Below, piece after piece: positions 34,456 through 47,035 of a DNA stretch of 64,000 nucleotides. The DNA is taken from contig NC_092582.1 of the NCBI RefSeq assembly GCF_037975245.1, positions 26,538,077 through 26,602,076 on the forward strand, read 5' to 3'. A program made the translations under genes and the position numbers. The notes under the pieces were generated by a model, which did no database searches, was not told where the DNA came from, and was given only the letters and a program-made list of their open reading frames with translations. Origin of the DNA: Apostichopus japonicus. Its lineage: Eukaryota; Echinodermata; Holothuroidea; Aspidochirotida; Stichopodidae. Numbering within the stretch: the stretch's first letter is position 1; every line of letters starts with the position of its first letter.

Positions 34456-34810
34456 TTCACCGACTAACATAACGTTAGTCCATCTGGTGCCTCTCCCGAC
34501 TAACATAGCCTTAGTCACTTGCTATACCGACTAATTTATTCCTTAGTCAGTTGGATTTCTTAGTAGGTCATCTTAGTCCGTCAGCTTAGTCGATCAACAA
34601 TTTCTTAGTCGGTAAAAGTATATTAGTCAGTTACATTAGTTGGTGACATTAGTCGGTCTTTACCGACTAATTTATATGAGCCACCGACTAGTTTATAGCA
34701 GGTTTTACATTAGTCAGGATGGTGCCTCTCCCGACTAACCTTTCTTAGTCGGTATCGACTGACTAGTTGCACTGACTAGAATCACTGAAAGATTTAAACC
34801 CGACTAGTTT
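34456..34810. repeat. Left subterminal motif array (TTAGTC/GACTAA)
   Basis: Roughly twenty occurrences of GACTA or TAGTC words in both orientations. TGGTGCCTCTCCCGACTAAC is repeated near 34480 and 34720. Confidence 0.85.
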
Positions 34811-35127
34811 CACTGACTAGCATCACTGAAAGAAAAGAGAGCAGAAGAAACACAAATAATGTGTACGTTGGCAGTATTTATTTCTGATAAAACTTCTGAT
34901 GTCTACAAGGCTGACTTTCGACAGATAGAGAAGAAATCACTGTAAACAAAAATCTGAAAATATGATTTTATTCCAACAAAGTTAAGACAAGTTCATGGAT
35001 CAAACATGAATCGCAAAAGTATAGCACTGCACAATAATGCAAAGTTGAATCTTGGGCAAGGGTTCCTCATGACTTTCGTTTTAAAGTGGTACCCCAAATC
35101 GACACCAGTTAAGTCTTCACGAACAAA

Positions 35128-35199
35128 GAGTGTTTCTCTTAACTACAAATGGCCTCCCACTTGTCTTCAGGAAGCCAAAATCTGCACCATTATTGACCT
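35128..35199 (-). CDS. Possible terminal exon inside the large element
   Basis: On the minus strand TTTTCTGTTCACAG ends at about 35200 and is followed by an open frame containing NNGADFGFLKTSGRPF and closing with TGA near 35128. AATAAA signals in the same sense lie downstream near 34966 and 34878. No family recognised; the exon call is speculative. Confidence 0.2.
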
Positions 35200-35447
35200 G
35201 TGAACAGAAAATATGATATACGTGTAAGCGCAGATACAGATATAGCACATGATAACTCACATTATCATAAACATACATTTACATTAAAATTTTATAACAT
35301 ATTGGGAGGTATACATTTAAATCTAGGTCCCTCAAATTATAAGCCAGGAATAGCAGCTTTACCAAATAATTATTAGCTTTGAACAGCATAACACCAAGTT
35401 ATTTTTCAAAGCTTAATAATTATGTTAATCATGTTAATAATGATCCC

Positions 35448-37140
35448 AATAGACCGGGAGCCCAGCGGGTTTGGTTAGCTGGGAAGGTAACCAATTGCCT
35501 TGTACATCACAATGTTCACAGTGCATTCCTGTATATGAAACCAGACGACTGGCAACCGACTGTGGTGAGTGTGGCTGGGAGAGCAATTTTAAAGTCACCT
35601 GATAGCTAACCTAGATCAGTTTTCATGGTAACACATCAAAGTAAGTACAATGTGTCAGGCATGGCCCCAAGAGCAACAAATGGCCATTGCCAGTAATTAT
35701 TGGTGGTGGGGTACCCCTGCCAGTGATCTATAATTGACCCCTCAAGGCTGACCTAGGTCAGCTCATGAGGTAACCACTTGAAACCTACTGGAAAATGTTG
35801 GTTAGGACTTCAGATACAACTGATGGGCATTGCCAGTAATTTTTATTAGTGGGGTACCCCTGCCAGTAGACCCCCAAAATGCCCATCTCCCATTGACCTA
35901 GATGAGCTCATGATGTAACCAGTTGAAAACTACTGGAAAATTGTATCACTTCATATGTAAGGGATGGGCATTTCCAGTAATTTATATTGGGGGGGGGGGG
36001 TACCCCTGCCAGTAGACCCCCAAAATGCCCATTCCCTCATTGACCTAGGTCAGCTCATGAGATAACCAGTTGAAAAATTACTGGAAATGATAGGTATCAC
36101 TTCATATGTAAGGGATGGGCATTTCCAGTAATTTATATTGGGGGGGGGGGGGGGTACCCCTGCCAGTAGACCCCCAAAATGCCCATTCCCTCATTGACCT
36201 AGGTCAGCTCATGAGATAACCAGTTGAAAAATTACTGGAAATGATAGGTATCACTTCATATGTAAGGGATGGGCATTTCTAGTCATTTACATTGGTGGGG
36301 TAACCCTGCCAGTAGACCCCCAAAATGCCCATCCCCCATTGACCTAGATTAGCTCATGAGGTAACCAGTTGAAAACTACTGTAAAATGATTGGCAGGACA
36401 CTATATGTAAGGGATGGGCATTGCCAGTAATTTTTATTGGTGGGGTACCCCTGCCAGTAGACCCCCAAAATGCCCCCCCCCCCTCATTGATCTAGGTCAG
36501 CTCATGATTTAACCAGTTGAAAACTACTGGAAAATGATTGACAGGATTCTATATGTAGAGGATGGGCGAACTCTGGCAGTGGTGGCCCACCAATATAAAA
36601 TACTGGAAATGCCCATCCTTACATATGAAGTGATACCTATCATTTTCCTGTAGGTTTCAACTGGTCAAATCATGAGCTCACCTAGGTCAATGAGGGGATG
36701 GGCATATTGGGGGTCTACTGGCAGGGGTACCCCACCAATAAAAATTACTGGCAATGCCCATCCCTTTTATCTGAAGTCCTAACCAACATTTTCCAGTAGG
36801 TTTCAAGTGGTTACCTCATGAGCTGACCTAGGTCAGCCTTGAGGGTCAATTACAGATCACTGGCAGGGGTACCCCACCACCAATAATTACTGGCGATGGC
36901 CATTTGTTGCTCTTGGGGCCATACATGACACATTGTTCTTACTTTGATGTGGTTACCATGAAAGCTGATCTAGGTTAGCTATTACAGGGTAGGTGACTTT
37001 AAATTGCTCTCCCAGCCACATCCACCACAGTCGGTTTGCCAGTCGTCAGGTTTCATATACAGGAATGCATTGTGAACATTGTGATGTACCAGGCAATTGG
37101 TTACCTTCCCAGCTAACCAAACCCTCTGGACTCCCGCTCT
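35448..37140. repeat. Large imperfect palindrome with tandem repeats in its arms
   Basis: The segment 35448-35640 is repeated inverted at about 36950-37140. Between them the left arm has about six head-to-tail units of roughly 147 bp sharing GGGGTACCCCTGCCAGTAGA, at about 35712, 35855, 36001, 36152, 36300 and 36447. The right arm has two or three inverted units, near 36718 and 36860. The axis is near 36570-36600. The arms differ in length because the tandem copy number differs. Confidence 0.9.
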
Positions 37141-37381
37141 ACAGATCAGTGAAAATTTGACCAAACTTATGAAGCTTGCACGTAAATGATATACTAGACT
37201 GTTTTTTTTTTTTAAACAGGTTATGAAAAGTATCTTTAATATCATTAAACAGTTGGGTACAATAATTAAACTCACTCTTCCATCTTTTTTCTCTACGGTA
37301 CTTGTTCCTTTGCTTTTTGGACTCTTGGATAAACTCTTTTGTTCTGCGAAGGGTACCAATATATCATCTTAAAACATGTCT

Positions 37382-37489
37382 TTAAGCATATATAACACAG
37401 TTCTCCTCTTCTGTTGTTGCCTCCACACTGGTGTCGTACATCACAGGAAACCTCACCGTTGACTTAGATATTTGGCTTTTCAATTCCTG
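37382..37489 (-). CDS. Candidate exon inside the large element
   Basis: The minus strand shows a strong acceptor (GCTG, ten T, CCAG) ending at 37490. It is followed by 35 codons in phase 0 and TAA at 37384-37382. The peptide starts QELKSQISKSTVRFPVMYD and ends in an acidic stretch, EATTEEENCVIYA. It is not recognised. A donor-like ACG|GTGAGG within it offers an alternative. A second exon-like stretch, containing KEFIQESKKQRNKYRREKRW, lies just downstream at 37276-37343, flanked by CGCAG and GTGAGT. Possible explanations are a captured host gene fragment or the remnant of an element-encoded gene. Confidence 0.3.
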   Translation of the reverse strand, partial: QELKSQISKSTVRFPVMYDTSVEATTEEENCVIYA

Positions 37490-39125
37490 CTGGAAAAAAA
37501 AAACAGCAAAGTATTCATCATTTGAAAAAGAACAAAAAAAAAGTTGTCACCACAAAGTTATGTGAGATTTGCTTCCACTATAGTCTCAAAAAACAATCCC
37601 AAAGTTTGAAGTAGACTGTATCATACTGAAAATTTGAACGAGAGTGTCATCACCATTGCAACCAGAATCAAATGCCCAGAATACAGAGATAATAAAACAT
37701 GGGCTAAATCTTTGTTTGTTTTTATGATCTTTAATAATATAAAATTTTAGAAACAGAAATGCACTGAGCCAACTTATTTATAGGCATAATCGTTTTTAGT
37801 TGTTATTTTGCTTGCTCACATAACAAGCCTGTTTAGACCTAGGCTAGAGGAGAATCAGTACTTTGTTACACTAAGTTTGTCTTTCGGTCGTTTTGATTTA
37901 TTCTTACTAGTAGTACTAAAGTATATAATGGACCGGCGAAGACTAGAGAATACCCAGAGTTTTAGGAACTGCGTTAAACTGTATGATCTGATCAATTATT
38001 TACGTCAATGAGTTTCATTCAATCTAGGATCAAAAAGAGAAAACTAATTAATCTTAACCTTTAAACTTTGCTACTAAACAGATATGCTTGAATTACAAAT
38101 AAATGTCAAAAAAACATCATAATCTACGAATCGATGCATATACATATACATAAACAGAATAATTTGAATTCGCGCAAGTGAACCCTGCACTACATTGGAC
38201 AGAAGAAAAAAAACGTGCAATTAGACCAAACTAAACATACTAAATTTTCCGTTACTTCTACATAAAATATCAATACAAATACAACAACTTACTCTTTTGG
38301 CAGTATACTAAAAGCACATGTTATAATAACTTCAGACTATCAAGCTTTCCTGAGAAAAAACGGTTAATACTTCTTACAGTAAACAAGTCGACCGTGAAGG
38401 AATGTCGCAATTGTTTCCTGGGTGTGACCGGAAATTAAATACTAAAAAATGATAAATGAGAAGGTTAAATAGAACTGAAGCGTGCATCCTGACTGCTCGC
38501 AACATATAATACCGTTGACTAGCCAACATAATTTGTTCAGCCTACTGTGACTGTACGTTTGAAGGTCTAGCCTTGCTTATTCAATATCACAAAGCCTACC
38601 CATTTAGATTCACATGGGAAATTACAGGAAATCTTTACCAAATGAGTGTAGACTTCAAATAAACTATTGAGACTTATAGTTCCAGCATTTGTTTGGGAAT
38701 AAATTAGAAGATTATGTGCCACTGTTCAATCTAGCCCAATACACACATAACACATTGTTAATTGGTGTTTAGAATGCACACTTTAGTGTTGAGAATGCAC
38801 TGCAGTACCCAATAGAAGCCTATAGGCTACTCACTGTCATTGCACTTGTGTATTGCGAAACGCCAGCGTGACAACAGTAGCGTTACAACGGTAGCGTTAC
38901 ACTAACCATAATACAGTACTAGTGCCAGTGGCCTAACAATTAACTTTAATTTTACCTTCAAGTTAAAGGAATAACAGGTAGGCCGACGATGGCAGTTAAT
39001 ACCTCCATTCTTCTAAAGACCTTCTTGGGTGATTTACGGTTGAAAGTTGCTTAGAGTGATCGTATGAAACTATGCCAAGTCCAGCAAGCTGCCGTTGCCT
39101 CTCGGTTTCCAAATTGAAGTGAATC
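37490..39125. other. Interior of the large element; nothing recognised
   Basis: AT-rich, with short open frames but no transposase, reverse transcriptase or other domain that I can see. Confidence 0.45.
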
Positions 39126-39386
39126 GAAGTGGTCCGTCATACATTAGTCCGTCGACACCGACTAAGCTACGATTATGGCGTAAATCGGGTGTCCGTATCG
39201 GTCTTAGTCCATGGGTTAAAATACCTTAGTCCGTCGCCACCAACTAAGCTGCGATTATATTTTCCTTAGTCAGTGTAAACTGACTAAGAAGCAGCGATGA
39301 AACGAAGATTTTTGGTAGTCCGTGTGCATTGGCTAACGTTACAGACTAATTTAACGTTAGTCCGTGGCAATATTGACTAGTTTATT
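39126..39386. repeat. Right subterminal motif array (TTAGTC/GACTAA)
   Basis: About a dozen TTAGTCCGT, GACTAA and related words in both orientations, mirroring the left end. Confidence 0.85.
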
Positions 39387-39560
39387 TTTTCAGTGTATGT
39401 TATCACGTTGTGGTCTGAAAGGGGGAGGGAAGTTTATTGGGAGGGGATAGAAGGAGGAGTGGGTTTCTTATTGAGTGAGTGCTTTCAAAAGCAAGACTGG
39501 AGGGCGGGAAACAATAGCATATCATTTCACCTCATTTTACCCCATCACCCCATTTTATTG

Positions 39561-39803
39561 AGTGTTAGCTCAGTGGTTAACGCCGGTGCCTTTCAATCAT
39601 AAGGTCCCCGGTTCGAGTCACTCCCAGATTAATGTATGTCGTCCAGTTACAGAGTTGTTGACAATTAACAATTTATAATCATGGACGTTAAATATGAATG
39701 TAAGAGACTGACTTCGGTCAGCTTGCGGCTTTTATAAGCCAATGAGGCTTCTTCGCGAGTTCCTGCTTGCAGGAGGATCTAATATACATACATACATACA
39801 TAC
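39561..39803 (+). mobile_element. tRNA-derived SINE, plus orientation
   Basis: A box TAGCTCAGTGGTTAACGCC at 39566-39584 and B box GGTTCGAGTCA at 39610-39620, a tRNA-unrelated body with GACTTCGGTCAGCTTGCGGC and TTCGCGAGTTCCTGCTTGC, and an (ATAC)n tail. It is the same family as the minus copy at 27.6 kb, though the middle region differs. It lies 165 bp beyond the right end of the large element. Confidence 0.85.
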
Positions 39804-41063
39804 CTCAGTTGATTAATGTTCACGCGGTACCTCATAGTCAAAGGCTCAATGTTACGCAACACAATACAAAGTTTAGTAGGTCGTTTTAATTTTGTTTTCG
39901 CATTAGCGGAACGTATATCTAAACGACAAGGGGACAGTAATCCTACCTCAAAGATTAGGGGATAATATACCTGCCGAAAATATTAGGGGATACTACATCT
40001 ACCTATAACAAAGGGATAGTACCCCTACCGAAAATATTAGGGGATACTACAGCTACCTAGAAGATTAAGGTATAATACACCTTCCTCAACGATTAGGGGG
40101 TTTTACATTTACCTATAAGAATAGAGATAGTACCCATACCTTAAGGAGACATTGTGTATGGTGTCTTTAAACGATTAGGGCCATGTAACAGAGATTGGTA
40201 CTTGCTGTCCACCGATGATGAAAATAACGTTACGAGGTTTGCACGTTTCGTCCACAAATAATGGTCAGTGTGAGACATATGATGTACTTGTTGTCTATCT
40301 ATAAGGTGAACAATCAATCTTTCCGCGATATAGATGACTGGAATGTTGAACAAATTAACAAAATACAGAAAACATCAAGATTTGTCTTTAGAAGATGACC
40401 AGTCCACTTTGAGAGTTTGTTATCTAAGACCATGTGTGAGTGATAAGCCGACATTATTCACTGATGTGTGTTTCGCGTTAACCCCTACCGTTGTTTGGCC
40501 ACTTTCGGTTCCCCCGGGAAGTAGCTTAGACTTAGCTGCCCTGTAATCACGATATGTTTGAATAAAACTATTTCTATGGAAGAACGAATGTTCATCGCTT
40601 GGTGCAAAGTTAAGCTTTATTTGCTGATTGTAAGTGAGAACTTGGTTGGTTGATGAATCTGGTTTGATAAGCCATCTTCGTAGTGAGAGGTGCTTGGGGT
40701 TATCAATATATCGGCGACGAGATGCCGGGTGTACGGGGCATTCTAGGGCATCTGAGGCGAGGGAATTACTGCACAAAGTCACTTTGAGCAATAATAAAGT
40801 AGTCACTCCAGGGTAACAGTTACTTGAAAATCATATACATACACTGGCAGACTGTGGACTTTGCTTCACAAATAAAACAGTAAAAGAATAAATTAACGGA
40901 CGGAATGGTATCATGGGAGGGGGAGGGTGGGGGAGGGGGAGGTGCAAGATCGAGCAAGTGACCGAACGAATGAATGAATGCGCATTTGCGTGTCGGTGTA
41001 TTCATACTGTGTAGGCGATGGCGTGTGGTAATTGAGCACAGCTAACTAAGTTATACTGCTTAG
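39804..41063. other. No gene recognised; short degenerate tandem repeat
   Basis: 39955-40140 holds three to four diverged units of roughly 54 bp with ATTAGGGGATACTAC and ACCTATAA words. A 128-codon minus frame at 40420-40806 has no recognisable domain, and an overlapping forward frame is also open. A G-rich run lies at 40914-40942. Confidence 0.45.
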
Positions 41064-41122
41064 TGTTATGATCTGACCTATGTTGGATGTGTATATGTCT
41101 ATATAGTGACCTAATGCTGGAA

Positions 41123-41178
<56 letters not shown>

Positions 41179-41197
41179 CCAACTCATTACGATTTTC

Positions 41198-41258
<61 letters not shown>

Positions 41259-41365
41259 TACCTAATGTTGGATGTGTATATATCTTTAGGCCTATAGTGA
41301 CCTAATGCTGGATGTATATATATATATCTAAAATCTATATCTATGCAGTGACCTAATATTGGATG
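41064..41365. repeat. Interrupted tandem repeat with two (TA)n tracts
   Basis: Units containing TGACCTAATGCTGGATGTGT recur near 41068, 41108, 41259, 41299 and 41350. Two (TA)n tracts, about 41126-41175 and 41200-41253, lie inside. Confidence 0.85.
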
Positions 41366-44300
41366 TGTATACCTCTGTGGTACTGTTAACATACAATAAC
41401 AGATTTTCAAGTGTCCTTCTTTCATTTGCCGCATAGTCATATCTGATTTGACCCTTCGTTAGATTTGTCTGCACCACAGAGATGAAACTTCAAGTTGAAT
41501 TAAATTTGAGCTCAGAGTTACACTAATGGAATTCAGATTGGAAACTTCACTCCTTTCAATATACCTTTATAGGTAAAATAAAACCACCGAAGATCAAGAT
41601 AGTGTCTATCACCAAACATTTTTTAAGCATTTTTAGGATTTATGTTTCACTGTCAAAGGGGTATCTTGATTTTAAATAGCAGTACACATATGATCTGTTA
41701 AGGTCACGAAGAGCTTAGTATTGGCTCTTTAACGGCACAGAAGTAATTTCAGGCATGTTAGAATACAGGGAAAGTTACTGTAAACAGGGTTCAAAGGGTC
41801 AAGGTTGTAGGTTATAATGCCTGTCTTAATGTTTGTATGTTTCTCTGTCTGTATGTCTGTATTGTACTTTGTGTTATGCTTACGTGTTGCCATGTTTGAA
41901 TCTGTTGAACTTTCACTAATAAAGTAATGATAACTTCCTCTACAATTCATACTGTTAAAGCTATATTCACTTTCTATAAACAATTCAATCCCTTTAAGAA
42001 TTCAATTAGAAACCGGATTCTTCGATTCGATGGCCTTGATCCGATACTCGTATTGAGTTTTATGTAGTAATATACACATATTGCAAGCTATAAAATAACA
42101 TTTAAGTAACCAAATTGGTTGCAATCTCTGCTACGCATATTGAATAGATTTATATCGATAATTATTAATCAAAATAATAATAATAATAATAATGAAAAAG
42201 ATGAGATAAAATTACAAGTATAAAACATTTAAGTATTTTTTGGAAAGATAATGCCACCAGTTTTGTTATTCGAGGCGCTACAGTGGCTTTACAAAAAAGA
42301 CAACATCAGTACATAATATGGCATTCAGCTGTATACACATAGGAAGAAGTAACTACAAACTTATGTACAGACGGTATAGGAACAAAACCTTCAAGCTAGA
42401 AGTAATATACTCGCAGGATACGCGAGTTCATATACCTCTGAAATATCCCAGCGTCTGTCCTTTCAAACCACGTTTCCCCTTTCATGTTTAATGACAATTT
42501 GTAAGTACAATTTGCGACATTTTCCCTATAAATTTGACAAAATTGTAGGCCAATGACAGGTTGCTTGAATAAACGGGTGTTTAAGCGTTTAGTACACTAA
42601 CATTACTACGAATATAATGTGGCGTTTGAAAGGTATTTGTTTTTTTGTGACCATCTGTTATCAATTACGTCATTTTACAGACTATTTCTGTCAGCAAAGT
42701 TTCTTGACCGTTCAAATTTGTCTTATAGTCATTTTCAGTAAGTAATTATGAGTTCTCGTAGGCACATATAGGGGTCCAATTTGTGGCAATTATGGTGTCC
42801 CTGTCACACTGGGAGTCCATTAGATATGTTCTGTGTAATTATGGTTCCTTTGATTATGAACTAGCAAGGCAAGGGTAATGTTTTCTGAGATCAAAAGATA
42901 TTCCATTATAGAGTATATATATTAGGTAACCCATATAACAATAATCATTAACATTCCAAATACAATCTGTAAACATAGTTGATTCTCTGTGTTACAAGGA
43001 TAGTATGAACGTCACAAACTTGGATCCCCAATATTAACTGAACTCTGTCTGGCTTGTTCCTCGAATAATATTATATATTAAAAAAAGCCATGAAACTAAC
43101 CGAGATGTTGCTGCCATGTTACGATATATCAAAGGTTATAGTCTCAGGAGATGACGTCACTCCCCCTTTGTACAATGATTTAATCGAGTTATAGCAGCTT
43201 CGTCAATTTATAGAATTTTTCGAGAGAGAGAGAGAAACGACATTGGCACTTATTTAAACTCAGACAATCCAATAGACTTTACCCACCATAGCTGGATTGG
43301 AAATTAATTTTGTAATCTATGAATATGCATAAAAGAAAGCTTAATGTATGTAAATATTAATATGTATTATAATAGCTTTTACATATCAATATGCATACTA
43401 GAGTATAAGTTGTCACTGAGTATTACTAATGATAATATTAAACTGTAAATAATCACATATTTTGTTGTCCAGACAACATTTTCATGTTAGTGTTAATCAC
43501 ATACAACTCAAAGCAATTCGGAAACTTTTCAGAAATGTTCTCAATCTGCCAAAGTCAACGTCAAAACTGGTTAAGTTCACCACTTCATGTTTTTCTTGTC
43601 ATAAAGCAATATAAAGATAAAGAATATGGTTTATGCAAGCTAAATATAAAGTATACAGACCTACGGGTGTGAGATTACACAGGAGATCAGTAATACATAC
43701 AAATGTACTACACAAGAAGCGATTGGCAAGGAATATATTATGCGTCATGACAACTTATATGCTGCTAAAAGAGTTCTTCTTATGGATAGGTCATGGCATC
43801 GACTTCAGGCTATGTGTTATTAACGTTATCATGACTTACACTAGTTCGGTCTATTGTGTGTTATGAAGTAGGGATATAGATATATGTAGATGATATACCG
43901 CGCCACAGAGCAGTCACTTAATTATCGTGTTTAGTCTAAGTGGTCACGTGAGGTAACTTTATCTTCTGTGCTGTTTGACACCGTCTGACCGTTCCGTATA
44001 TAGCGTTATACTGTATCATTTATATTACGCTAAGAAAGGCTGCAGAATTTTGTTGTTGACATGTTACAATGCAAACGTAAAATCATAATAGTTTGCGTGG
44101 ATAATGTTTGTGTATTCTGTTTTTAATTACTCAGCTGGAAGGCTCCTTTAATGTTAGGCAAAAAGATGGCGTCAGCCCCTCAGTCCAGAACTAACGTTAC
44201 TATTCATCCATTGCTTAACACCGATCTAAAACTAAAACAAAACTGTTCTTTTAACTTCGGTAAAAGCATTCCTTAACATGTTATTTTGTGCCAATCGTAT

Positions 44301-46079
44301 GTCCTATGTCATATGTGTTTCTTTTGATTGTTATGTTGCATATGAAGAGTTGACCTACTAGCATGTTTGCTAGTCTAATGTGACCAGCCGTTGTGGTTAA
44401 TGAGTAGCCTTCTATGGATTTACATGGATTCATTTCTAACAACAATAACAATAACAACAACAAAAATACAAGAAGTGTAGAAGTACAACATGAACAGCTA
44501 AACCTAGTTTTCATCTTGGAGAACATCTCAAAAAGATTTGTTAATATCTCCTTTTGTTTTAATCAAATACGATAGTTTGAACCATCTTGTCAAACAAACG
44601 CAAATTTGCTTCATGATGTATTGAAATATATAGCTTGATTGTTTCTTAATAGTTATAGTGAGATGTAGGTGGTTTTGCATATTTTACCATAGTTTAATTA
44701 GGCTGGTGCATGACATTCAGTACTGTAATTAAATACCATGGACAGCCATGTATTTCTATTGGCTTACACTGTTATCCTATGCATTGTACTAACCACACTA
44801 AGAATTACAATGCACATTGATATAAACGTTTCCTTCTGTAACATAATAAATAACGGAAAGTATTGAAGAAACTTTAGTCCAGACATTTAGCGTGATATTT
44901 ATAATTATAATGTTAACCATTTGTCGGTTAACGAAAACTATAGACATTTTTACTTTTTCTCACAAAGAATGTATATATATGAAGTAAGATGAAACACATC
45001 ATAGTTTGTTTGGTGAATTAGTTCTAGCAATAGATGCTGGAAATTACCGTGTCATTGGAAACTGGAAAACAGTAAAAATACCTTCTCAACACAAACAAAA
45101 TAAAACAAAACAGAAGACTGTTATTGGCGCTACTTTGTACTGTCCTCAATGTTAGCAGCCTTATATGATCAATATCTTATTTCTAAATAAAGCCTATTAT
45201 CTCTATGTTTATTAGCTGGACATACAAATTGCATTGATGTATTGGCGCGTTTTACCGTACGTGTTAGATACAATCGATAATTTACAGCTAAAGTGACCCC
45301 ATTCTGCAAAACCGCAGTGCAACCTTGTGTACTTTACTGATCACATCTAATAACTACTGAGAGTAATTTCTGGAAGAAATTTAATTATGGTTCAACTAGA
45401 ACTTTTACTGATATTAAAGTTCTTAGATTTAAATTGAATTGTTTCGTGGGTTTTCTATGAGACCACCGATGGTCGTTGTTTCGTTGTTCTGTTAGTTGTT
45501 TTCCTTCTAAGTTTGAATATCAGTCAGAGGTAGGAATATCGAACTAGTTAAACTTAAACTAAAACAATCTAACTGTTCCAAGTTCTTCCAAACTAGAAAA
45601 CAGAAGTTATGAGCCTTGAAATGGACCTGGTACCATAAACTAGATCAAACAACCCCCCGCCCCTCCCCTTCTGCATGAGGCGTATGAAGGTATGTTTGAT
45701 TGGGATACACTAATAGTGGTCAGGGGTGCAGGAGGGGGCGGACAGTACATTGCAGATCAAGGGAAAGACCTCCGTGAAGCTGCTTCATATTCAAACATGT
45801 CTTGTTCTCTCGTCTAAGTGATAAGTCAAGCACAAAATACACGTCAGTGACGGAGATTACTGTGAAATTTAGCTCAGTAATTGAGTAAATATAACTATAC
45901 CCTATGATAAAAATTAACAAACAATTTGCAAGATCATCTATTCCTAATTTAGCCTAGATAATCCTAGTAATGCCAGATAATTGAAGATAATCCTAATGTA
46001 GCCATTAAAGAATATAACATATCTTGATAAGAAATATCTCGTCATGAACATTCTCACCCAGTTACGTTGGTTCTGTGAC
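41366..46079. other. No gene recognised (4.7 kb)
   Basis: AT-rich sequence with an (AAT)n tract near 42170-42195, a short (GA)n near 43222, and (AAC/AAT)n near 44440. I see no splice-supported frame, tRNA or transposon end. Confidence 0.45.
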
Positions 46080-46535
46080 CACATTAACATATGACAATAT
46101 AAGTTAACACATTAAAGTATACTAACATATTAGTTATAGGCCTATACATAAAAATTTACATTAACATATTAACGGCCTAACAATAACGTAACAATAACAT
46201 ATTACATTAAATGCATACACATTAACGTAACTTTAACATATAACAATATAGATAAATACATACAGATTAACATTACATTCACATATCACATTATAGACAT
46301 TCACGTTACTTCAACATATCACATTAGAGGCATACACATAAACGTTACATTAACATATTACATAATAGGAATACACATAATAGTTACATTAACGATTACA
46401 TTGAAGGGCTACATATAAAGCTTTACATTAACATATAACATAATAGATCTACACATTAACGTGACATTAACGTTTACATTAAATGGCTACATATAAAGCT
46501 TTACATTAACATATAACATTATAGGCCTACAGTAC
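46080..46535. repeat. Degenerate AT-rich tandem repeat
   Basis: Recurring ACATTAACATAT, ACATTAACGTTAC and TATAGGCCTACA words at irregular 40-70 bp spacing. Confidence 0.7.
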
Positions 46536-47035
46536 GACAATCTAACGGAGCAGAGACAAGTTAGACGATGAAGATGATGAAATAACGATGGGTTTACTTC
46601 CTGATGTTAACAGCGAAAACGTTCTTCTGATGGATAACGGTGATAACAACAATCTCTTTTCCTTAATCTGGGCTTTTAGTCTTATCCTTTAGGCTTTTTG
46701 CGATTTCTAGCAAGGAGAGCCAAATTTCTACCAAACTTATCTATAATTGTGGCTGTAGAATTCTTTGAAGTTGCACAAAACAAGCAGAAATGACACCGTT
46801 ATTCAGACGATGCTGTGCAATTCTGGTTCGATTGTGATATAGGCCTCGGCTACATACAAGCCACAAAGAGCTTAGTTTCTCTTAAAATCATAAAATATAT
46901 ATATGTATTTATAAAATATAAATCAAACTAGAGCGTACGTCAAGAAAATATCCAAAAAGCCAACCTTAGCGCGGTTATGTGCTTTCAGTTAAGACTTATA
47001 CAAGTCGATGGTAAGTACATGAAGGAACATAACAG
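46536..47035. other. No gene recognised
   Basis: Spacer between two tandem arrays. Confidence 0.5.

Larger units (their letters stand above)
34437..39395. mobile_element. Large non-autonomous CMC-like (CACTA/Mirage/Chapaev) element
   Basis: Both ends read CACTGAAAA inward, and TA lies directly outside (34435-34436 and 39396-39397). The first roughly 370 bp and last roughly 270 bp are dense in TTAGTC/GACTAA motifs in both orientations, often as CCGACTAA or TTAGTCGG. Such subterminal motif arrays are a known hallmark of CACTA-type elements. The interior carries a large palindrome (35448-37140) and exon-like minus-strand segments. I find no transposase. The ends beyond the first nine bases match only loosely. 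The short inverted repeat and TA duplication would also permit other assignments. Confidence 0.65.

Noticed and set aside
34435..39397. Tc1/mariner assignment of the 5-kb element from its TA flank
   Set aside because: The subterminal motif arrays, very short CACTG ends and length fit the CMC group better, though no transposase decides it.
40420..40806. 128-codon minus frame
   Set aside because: No recognised domain or splice sites, and an overlapping plus frame is also open.
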